From contig CAZOIK010000357.1 in the NCBI GenBank assembly GCA_964579765.1, positions 1 through 10,091 of the forward strand: DNA of 10,091 nucleotides. Direction: 5' to 3'. Of the stretch, positions 5,459 through 10,091 are shown piece by piece (positions within the stretch are counted from its first letter, which is position 1; every line of letters begins with the position of its first letter). Source of the DNA: DATNBT01 sp964579765. Its GTDB lineage: Bacteria > Acidobacteriota > Vicinamibacteria > Vicinamibacterales > CAVVIG01. Under the pieces are notes generated by a model. That model saw only the letters and a program-made list of their open reading frames with translations. It was not told where the DNA came from and did no database searches. Both the position numbers and the translations under genes were made by a program.

Positions 5459-7297
5459 ATGGCTTTTCGAAACAGAATGACGTGGACAAGTGTCGCAGTC
5501 GCGGCAACGCTCATCGTCGGCGTGCCGACTCTGTCTCGCGCGCAAGGTCGAGGCGCAGCGCCGGCAACCGGAGCCCAGGCTCCTGCACAAGCTCGCGGCC
5601 GGGGCCGAGGCGCGCCGGTCTACTTCACCCCGGCACCCGACGCGAAAGACCTGAAGTCAGTCCTGTTCAAGTGGGGCTGGTACATGGGCATGCTTCGGAG
5701 CAACGAGGAATACGACGTGCTCATGACCCTGGAATACACGGGCAAGGGCACCATGCAGGTGGACGGACAGCCCTGCAACATGACGAAGTACCGGACCAGC
5801 ATCAGCTACAGAGACTCGGGTGAGCGGATCCAGATCACCGGCACCCGGCCCAACGGCCAGAGCTGCAACAACATCGAAGTGCTGAGCGGTGCGTATGCCT
5901 GGAACGAAGACATTCCGGGCGCCGAGCTCGACCCGGGCAAAGGCAAAGCCACGCCGATGCCGGCCACGGTGGCGGAGCGGATGATCCGCCTGTGGGCAGG
6001 CCCACAGGGTGCGTGGAAGGCGGCCATGGCCGGGACCAAGGCTCCGAACGCGCCTGACCTGACAGCGAGACCGCAAAAGGTACCGGCCGATGTCATGACG
6101 GTCGGGAAGACGTCGGTCACATGGGAAGGCAGCACGCCGGTGCTGACCTTCCCGATCCCGGGCGTGCCGACGGCGATGGCGACCGCGAGGCTCAACGACA
6201 AATTCATGGCCGAGCGCGTCACGGTGAAGGACGGCGCGAAGACGTACGAGTTCGACTACAGCAACTACAAAGACTGGAACAACCCGCTGAATCCGGCGGA
6301 GGCGTTCTATGCGGGCCGGATGATCGAGAAACAGAACGGCGCCGTCGTCCGCGACATCACGACGACGGGGACGGAGACCGGACAGATGTACGTCATCATG
6401 CCGGTTCCTGCCAGCGTCAGGGCGTCGATGACGCCGACGCTTCAGCCTGCGAACTGGACGCTGACGTTCAACAACCCGCCGGCGCCGATTCCGCCCGCCC
6501 CAACGCCGCGGCGAGCGGACGGGCACGTGGACCTGACCGGAGTCTGGGGCGGCGCGCCGAATCCAATCACCGGTGGTGGCGCCCGCCGATGCGGTCCCAC
6601 GCAGGTGAAGGGCGCGGGGATCAACCCCGAAGTCGGCTGCAGAGAGCCGATGGACAACTTCTGGGTGGATTACGAGTGGCTCTCGCCCTCGCGGTTTGGG
6701 GTGTGGGGACTTCCCACGTACAAACCCGAGTTCTGGGACAAGATTCAGGAACTCGATCAGTGGACGAACAAGGACGATCCGATTATGACGTGCCAGCCGA
6801 TCGGCATCCCGCGGCACGGCACGCCGCGGCGGATCATCCAGACCGATAAAGACGTCATCTTCTTCTACGGCGCGAACGCCGATTACGGCGGCGGCAACGA
6901 GGAATTCCGCGACATCCCGACGGATGGCCGCCAGCGGAACCCGCGGGTGGCGAGCCTGACCACGTATTACGGCGAGAGCATCGGCACCTGGGAAGGCGAT
7001 ACGCTCGTCATCGACTCCATCAACTTCGTCGATTCGACGTGGTTGGGACGCGGGGGCTTCTTCCACTCCGACAACATGCACATCATCGAGAAGCTCACGC
7101 GCGTCGGCAACGAGCTCCGATACGACATGACGGTCGAGGATCCGGATTCGTTCGTCCAGCCGTGGGTGATGAAGACCCGCGTCCTGCGCCAGGGCGGTGG
7201 GTTTGGTCCCTTTGGCGGCGGCGACGGCATCCAGCCCGAGCGCGCGTATTGCGAGGTGTACGAAGAGGGCAACGTCACGACGCAGCTTCGACACTAA
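5459..7297 (+). CDS. Two-domain exported protein: unassigned N-terminal domain plus the 'DLTGVW / WEGDTLVID' family domain (copy D)
   Basis: The product has 612 residues. A signal peptide spans about 1-28 (SRA|QG), followed by an RG/AP-rich tract (29-52). Domain 1 (about 60-335) is a beta-rich region I do not recognise. It opens with KSVLFKWGWYMGMLR and has C106 and C136, VTWEGSTPVLTFPI (220-233) and TYEFDYSNYKDW (262-273). The strand pattern faintly recalls LolA-like lipoprotein folds, but this is weak. A proline linker (NPPAPIPPAPTP, 339-350) leads to domain 2, which matches copies A-C: DGHVDLTGVW (354-363), TCQPIG (444-449), GTWEGDTLVIDS (509-520), MTVEDPDSFVQPW (557-569) and YCEVYEEGN (597-605). 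C378 and C394 are extra cysteines between motifs. A Gly-rich segment lies at 579-590. ATG 5459 is set by GGGAG 6 nt upstream. It forms an operon with the DUF6152 gene. Confidence 0.88.
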   Translation: MAFRNRMTWTSVAVAATLIVGVPTLSRAQGRGAAPATGAQAPAQARGRGRGAPVYFTPAPDAKDLKSVLFKWGWYMGMLRSNEEYDVLMTLEYTGKGTMQVDGQPCNMTKYRTSISYRDSGERIQITGTRPNGQSCNNIEVLSGAYAWNEDIPGAELDPGKGKATPMPATVAERMIRLWAGPQGAWKAAMAGTKAPNAPDLTARPQKVPADVMTVGKTSVTWEGSTPVLTFPIPGVPTAMATARLNDKFMAERVTVKDGAKTYEFDYSNYKDWNNPLNPAEAFYAGRMIEKQNGAVVRDITTTGTETGQMYVIMPVPASVRASMTPTLQPANWTLTFNNPPAPIPPAPTPRRADGHVDLTGVWGGAPNPITGGGARRCGPTQVKGAGINPEVGCREPMDNFWVDYEWLSPSRFGVWGLPTYKPEFWDKIQELDQWTNKDDPIMTCQPIGIPRHGTPRRIIQTDKDVIFFYGANADYGGGNEEFRDIPTDGRQRNPRVASLTTYYGESIGTWEGDTLVIDSINFVDSTWLGRGGFFHSDNMHIIEKLTRVGNELRYDMTVEDPDSFVQPWVMKTRVLRQGGGFGPFGGGDGIQPERAYCEVYEEGNVTTQLRH

Positions 7298-7313
7298 GTG
7301 CTTTGGTTTCGGT

Positions 7314-7336
7314 GTAGTGCGGACCTTCAGGTCCGC
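7314..7336 (+). repeat. GTAG-type REP hairpin
   Basis: GTAG, T, then GCGGACCT-tc-AGGTCCGC: perfect 8-bp arms, 17 bases after the stop of copy D. It has the same design as the minus-strand copy at 3767-3744 and the copy at 10060-10082, with paired base changes that keep the stem. Confidence 0.75.
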
Positions 7337-7345
7337 TGGTGAGTC

Positions 7346-7380
7346 AAGGGACAGAGCGCCACGGCGCTCTGTCCCTTTGT
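7346..7380 (+). terminator. Strong 15-bp hairpin, probable terminator of the DUF6152-D operon
   Basis: AAGGGACAGAGCGCC (7346-7360) and its exact inverse GGCGCTCTGTCCCTT (7363-7377) are separated by two bases and followed by TGTGTTTT. The stem is perfect and the tract after it is U-rich though interrupted, which fits an intrinsic terminator placed 48 bp after copy D. It could instead be a dispersed palindromic repeat. Confidence 0.65.
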
Positions 7381-7421
7381 GTTTTCAGCGGCCTTTTCTC
7401 GACTGCGAAAGGAAAACGGAG

Positions 7422-7982
7422 ATGCATATCCGTCAGACGATGTCGTTCGCGACGCTGGGGTCGGTCTTCGTATGCGTCCTTTTCGTGTCCGGCAGGCCCG
7501 CCCTGGCACAGGACCCTTCCCCCAAGGCAGCGGCGCCGTACGAGCAGCGCGCCGCGGACACCGCGCGCGGCTTCATCGCCGCGTTCGGCGCGCAGGACGC
7601 CGACAAGGCCGCCTCCTATCTCGAGGACGATGCGCAATTCCGCATGGAAGTCGCGCTCAATCGCAATATCGAGACCGGCCGCGAGAACGCCCGCCAGCAG
7701 ATGCACAAGTTGTTCGACCGGCTCTCGCACCGGACCCAGGGCGATACGGGACCGCGGGTTCAGGGCGGAAACATCCAGCTCGTGCAGACCGAGGCGATCG
7801 GCGGATCCAAAGAGGTGCTCGTGATCACCCGGCGCATCGACAACGTGACGATCAACGGCCGGCCCCTGCATCTGCCCGTCGGCAGCTTTTTCCGCGTGAA
7901 CGGGCAGACCGGCAAGATCGAGGAGTGGCTGGATGTTCCGCTGATCGCCTTCGATCGCAACCCGCCGCCCGCCGCGAAGTGA
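7422..7982 (+). CDS. Exported SnoaL-like / limonene-epoxide-hydrolase-like (NTF2 fold) protein
   Basis: The product has 186 residues. A signal peptide spans 1-29 (ALA|QD). The rest fits an NTF2-like domain. A helix TARGFIAAFGAQDADKAASYL (47-67) is followed by EDDAQFRMEV (68-77), where the family's first strand lies, and GRENARQQMHKLFD (86-99). Then come VLVITRRIDNVTINGRPLHL (132-151), PVGSFFRVN (152-160) and GKIEEWLD (164-171). In limonene-1,2-epoxide hydrolase the catalytic set is an Arg-x-Asp pair and a Trp-x-Asp pair. R138-I-D140 and W169-L-D171 fit both. The Tyr and Asn that position the water are not evident (F73 and M75 stand there in my hand alignment). It may be an altered hydrolase, an isomerase or a binding protein. 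An AAAGGA site 8 nt upstream and the signal peptide support the start. Copy D upstream is separated by a terminator-like hairpin. Confidence 0.8.
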   Translation: MHIRQTMSFATLGSVFVCVLFVSGRPALAQDPSPKAAAPYEQRAADTARGFIAAFGAQDADKAASYLEDDAQFRMEVALNRNIETGRENARQQMHKLFDRLSHRTQGDTGPRVQGGNIQLVQTEAIGGSKEVLVITRRIDNVTINGRPLHLPVGSFFRVNGQTGKIEEWLDVPLIAFDRNPPPAAK

Positions 7983-8059
7983 CGAGGCGGTCTCTGTAGT
8001 ACGCGAGGGTTGTCCGCAGGCCGGTTGTGAAGTAACACATCGTCATCTTGCAGTGCCGA

Positions 8060-8090
8060 CGTGTGACGACCGGTCGCGTGTGAACCGGTC
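8060..8090. promoter_or_regulatory. Direct repeat upstream of the hydroxylase gene, possible operator
   Basis: CGTGTGA-cg-ACCGGTC (8060-8075) is followed directly by CGTGTGA-ACCGGTC (8077-8090). Each copy holds the palindrome ACCGGT, the two centres being 15 bp apart. It lies 33 bp upstream of the start codon of the next gene. Two tandem regulator half-sites are possible. No clear -35/-10 pair is seen; TATCCT at 8105-8110 is a weak -10 candidate. Confidence 0.4.
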
Positions 8091-8122
8091 CGCCCGCGGG
8101 CGCGTATCCTGATGACAGGGCG

Positions 8123-8926
8123 ATGGCGCTGAGGGGAATTGTCGCGGGCCTGCTGCTGCTGAGTGCGGGCTTCGGCCTGGTCGAAGGCCGGTGGCCGGCG
8201 ATCCGCCGCGGCTGGCGCGCCCGGCGCGGACGCGCGACGGACTTCGTCTACTGGTTCTTCACGCCGCTCGTCACCAGGGCGCTCACGCGGGCGGCCATCG
8301 TCGTCACACTGGTGCCGATCTTTGCGCTGCTGGGCTGGACGCTGGCGAGCCACACGCACGGTTTCGGCCCCCTGTCGCGCCAGCCGCTCCTCGTCCAGGC
8401 GCTGGAAGTGATCGTCGCCGGCGACCTCATCGGCTACTGGATGCACCGGCTGTTTCACACCGGCCGGCTGTGGCCCGTGCACGCCGTCCACCACAGTTCG
8501 CGCGACCTCGACTGGCTGTCCTCCGTGCGCGTGCACCCGGTCAACGACGTCGTGATGAAGCTGGCCGGTGCCGTGCCGTTCGTCCTCGCCGGTTTCGCGC
8601 CGACGGTGCTGGCCGGCTACGTGCCGTTCCTGACGCTCTACGCGATCCTGCTGCACGCGAACGTCGACTGGACGTTCGGCCCGCTGCGATTCGTCATCGC
8701 CAGCCCGGTCTTTCATCGCTGGCATCACACGAAGGAGGCCGAGGCCATCGACAAGAACTTCTCCGGACTCCTGCCGCTCTGGGATCTGATGTTCGGCACG
8801 CTCTATCTGCCGGCCGGCCGGCGCCCCGTCGATTTCGGGACGCGGGAGCCGGTCCCCGACGGTTTCGTCGGACAGCTCCTGTATCCCTGGCGGGTCAGAC
8901 GTCTGCCTGACCAGTTCCCCGACTGA
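8123..8926 (+). CDS. Fatty acid hydroxylase / sterol desaturase family membrane protein
   Basis: The product has 267 residues. It is an integral membrane di-iron enzyme of the family that hydroxylates or desaturates fatty acids, sterols and carotenoids. The eight-histidine pattern is complete: HRLFH (108-112, HxxxH), HAVHH (120-124, HxxHH) and HRWHH (198-202, HxxHH), with extra H138 and H178 as usual. Hydrophobic segments lie near 5-20, 57-72, 91-106, 145-165 and 166-178. The C-terminal WDLMFGTLYLP (220-230) is also typical of the family. Length is normal. There is no good ribosome site before ATG 8123 (AGGG only 2 nt away), so a poorly translated or leaderless start is possible; no in-frame ATG or GTG is seen just upstream. 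The substrate cannot be told. It is preceded by a direct repeat that may be regulatory. Confidence 0.93.
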   Translation: MALRGIVAGLLLLSAGFGLVEGRWPAIRRGWRARRGRATDFVYWFFTPLVTRALTRAAIVVTLVPIFALLGWTLASHTHGFGPLSRQPLLVQALEVIVAGDLIGYWMHRLFHTGRLWPVHAVHHSSRDLDWLSSVRVHPVNDVVMKLAGAVPFVLAGFAPTVLAGYVPFLTLYAILLHANVDWTFGPLRFVIASPVFHRWHHTKEAEAIDKNFSGLLPLWDLMFGTLYLPAGRRPVDFGTREPVPDGFVGQLLYPWRVRRLPDQFPD

Positions 8927-9417
8927 GCGCCGCCGGCGACGACCGATTCGTAGCTGTTAGGGCGTTAAGGCGGACAGCCTACGAATCGATTGTGGGTGGC
9001 TTTCGAGACGGGACCTTCGATTCGATTCCGCGTTGCACGATCAACGTAACAGGCCCTCCTGAAACTCGAGCCGACTCCCGTTCCCACTCGTTGCTGAGGC
9101 GGCCAAACCAAGCCGCGAACCTGTCCCACAACTCTAAGCTTAGGTCCGACAACATCCAAGCCAGCGGGACTCTGTCCCAACCTGCTTCGGTCCCACAGTA
9201 GGTGTTGTCCGGCCGCAGGTCCCCATCGCGGCGCGCTCCAGGACCGTGATCCGTGGCGACGAAGTCACCTCAGCCGGTGTATGCCGCGACGTGGATGCCG
9301 TTGATGTCCAGCGATTGCGCGCCGCGGCAGCGGAAGGGCATGGACCGAAGGCTGGCAGTTCCGGCGCGGCGTGTCCGGGTCGCAGCGAGCGACACCGGCC
9401 GCCGCAGCCGTTCACCG
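8927..9417. other. Gene-less stretch with inverted and direct repeats
   Basis: I find no convincing gene in these 490 bases. Short open frames on both strands have no family likeness, ribosome site or coding-like composition. The 3' half may hold a gene remnant: a minus-strand frame ending in a stop at about 9269-9267 reads as ...AQSLDINGIHVAAYTG, which looks protein-like but is unrecognised. Repeats seen are a large palindrome at 8944-8988, an imperfect direct repeat with ends CCAAGCC...CTGTCCCA at 9108-9128 and 9156-9179, and a 10-bp palindrome CTAAGCTTAG at 9134-9143. GC is visibly lower in the first half than in the flanking genes. Confidence 0.5.
8944..8988. repeat. Palindrome with 14-bp arms after the hydroxylase gene
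   Basis: CGATTCGTAG-CTGT (8944-8957) pairs with ACAG-c-CTACGAATCG (8974-8988), with a single extra C in the right arm and a 16-base loop. It starts 17 bases after the stop codon. No T-run follows. It may stabilise the mRNA 3' end, stop transcription in both directions, or be a small palindromic mobile element. Confidence 0.6.
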
Positions 9418-10020
9418 CTATCGTCCGCGGCGCGCGGGAGGAGGAGGCAGCGTGCCGCCCTCGGCGAGGATCTTCATGTTCTCGACCGCGCGCATGAACT
9501 GCGTGCGGCGGCGCGCGCTGTCCGCGTCCTTCGCCGCCTGATCCGGCAGGTTCGAGTTGTCGAAGAACAGCGTGTAGACGATCTTCGACGTGGTGGCCGT
9601 CACCGGACGCGCTTCGAGCGTGCCGTGGTACATGTTGTACGGACGTCCGTCCCGCACGGGCTGCGTGTAGGTGTATGAGAGCTCCGTCTTGCCGACGAGG
9701 ATCTCATTTGCCACCGATCGCACGGCGCCGAGCTCGCCGTCTTTCCCCGACACGATCCGGCAGCCGGCCGCGATCCGCAGCCACTCGCCGATGTCGCAGT
9801 ACTTCCCGACCCGCTTCCAGACGTCGGCTGCCGGCTTTTTCACGGTGATTTCCATCGGGATGGAGTCGTAGGTCGGGTTTGCGACCTCGCTTCCGCCCGC
9901 TGCAGCCGCCGGCGGCTTGCCCGCGGGGGCCTGCGCCAGCACGACACGCGCGGTGTCTCCGTGCAATAGCGCCGCAAGCGCGAACGCGGCGAATGTGCCG
10001 ATCTTGTAGGGATGCTGCAT
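9418..10020 (-). CDS. Exported SRPBCC (START/polyketide cyclase-like) protein
   Basis: The product has 200 residues. A signal peptide spans about 1-31 (VLA or AQA cleavage), followed by a Pro/Ala/Gly linker (32-47). The domain 54-185 fits the SRPBCC helix-grip fold. It opens with IPMEITVKKPAADVWKRVG (54-72), the usual first strand and helix in which a Val-Trp packs. Next come GEWLRIAAGCRIVSG (78-92), then LGAVRSVANE (97-106), LSYTYTQP (114-121), YHGTLEARPV (131-140) and KIVYTLFFD (146-154), and a final long helix (165-187). Such proteins usually bind hydrophobic ligands in a cavity; no catalytic residue can be named. The export signal is unusual for the superfamily, which is mostly cytoplasmic. 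GGAGGA 7 nt upstream supports the start. The C-terminal tail is proline- and arginine-rich. Confidence 0.8.
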   Translation of the reverse strand: MQHPYKIGTFAAFALAALLHGDTARVVLAQAPAGKPPAAAAGGSEVANPTYDSIPMEITVKKPAADVWKRVGKYCDIGEWLRIAAGCRIVSGKDGELGAVRSVANEILVGKTELSYTYTQPVRDGRPYNMYHGTLEARPVTATTSKIVYTLFFDNSNLPDQAAKDADSARRRTQFMRAVENMKILAEGGTLPPPPARRGR

Positions 10021-10039
10021 CCGGATTCCTCCGACCCGG

Positions 10040-10045
10040 ATTCTA
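10040..10045 (-). promoter_or_regulatory. Candidate -10 (TAGAAT) for the SRPBCC gene
   Basis: On the minus strand TAGAAT matches the -10 consensus in five of six bases. It lies 20 bp upstream of the start codon, so the leader would be short and begin just before the GGAGGA site. No clear -35 is seen. Confidence 0.35.
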
Positions 10046-10059
10046 CCCGCAAGGCAGCC

Positions 10060-10082
10060 GTTGCGCAGGACTTCAGTCCTGC
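10060..10082 (+). repeat. REP-like hairpin at the right edge
   Basis: GTTG, C, then GCAGGACT-tc-AGTCCTGC: perfect 8-bp arms. The layout and loop match the REP at 7314-7336 with GTTG in place of GTAG. It stands upstream of the SRPBCC gene, near the edge of the window. Confidence 0.65.
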
Positions 10083-10091
10083 ATGGTGCGC

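Noticed and set aside
4154..5590. Long minus-strand open frame (478 codons) crossing copy C and the DUF6152 gene
   Set aside because: It spans an intergenic region and two well-supported plus-strand genes, has arginine-rich composition and no recognisable domain.
5657..7294. Long open frame (545 codons) on the minus strand opposite copy D
   Set aside because: It is arginine/histidine-rich with no motifs and mirrors a clear exported protein on the plus strand. GC-rich third positions leave such antisense frames open.
8944..8988. Integron attC site
   Set aside because: The palindrome contains GTTAGGG and GTTAAGG but lacks proper RYYYAAC/GTTRRRY ends, and no integrase or cassette array is present.

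Overview
The window is GC-rich bacterial chromosome with dense coding. It holds nine genes that I can support. High GC, a run of exported proteins with RG-rich low-complexity tracts, GTAG-type REP hairpins, and a DUF6152 gene next to several 'DLxGxW...GHWEGDxLVVET' proteins together suggest an environmental Acidobacteriota genome, perhaps of the Vicinamibacteria type. That placement is inference from gene content; there is no marker gene here.

Left edge (1-1494): a divergent pair of glycosylation genes. The partial minus-strand gene is a GT-C membrane glycosyltransferase of the ArnT/PMT type. The plus-strand gene is a GT2 polyprenyl-phosphate-sugar synthase of the DPM1 type. The second would make the lipid-linked donor that the first uses. 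Their start codons are only 11 bp apart. A heptamer tandem repeat separates the GT2 gene from the next, convergent gene.

Centre (1523-7297): four members of one uncharacterised exported family plus a DUF6152 protein. Copy A is on the minus strand. Copies B and C are in tandem on the plus strand and diverge from A across a 121-bp region with dyad symmetry. Copy D is a 612-residue protein in which the family domain is fused behind a different N-terminal domain. D follows the DUF6152 gene by 30 bp in an apparent operon. A, B and C each keep exactly two cysteines after the predicted signal peptide, at corresponding positions. The DUF6152 gene has a perfect TATAAT and a 26-bp near-perfect dyad in its leader.

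Right side (7298-10091): an exported SnoaL/limonene-epoxide-hydrolase-like protein, a membrane fatty-acid-hydroxylase/sterol-desaturase family protein, a 490-bp stretch with no convincing gene, and an exported SRPBCC-like protein on the minus strand. REP hairpins lie at 3744-3803 (an inverted pair), 7314-7336 and 10060-10082, and a 15-bp perfect terminator-like hairpin lies at 7346-7377.

Seven of the nine products are predicted to leave the cytoplasm through a Sec-type signal peptide (A, B, C, D, DUF6152, LEH-like, SRPBCC). The best candidate for an undescribed system is the A-B-C-DUF6152-D block: a set of secreted, probably disulfide-bonded, beta-rich proteins with no known function. The LEH-like, SRPBCC and hydroxylase neighbours hint at hydrophobic small molecules, but nothing in the window proves a pathway.
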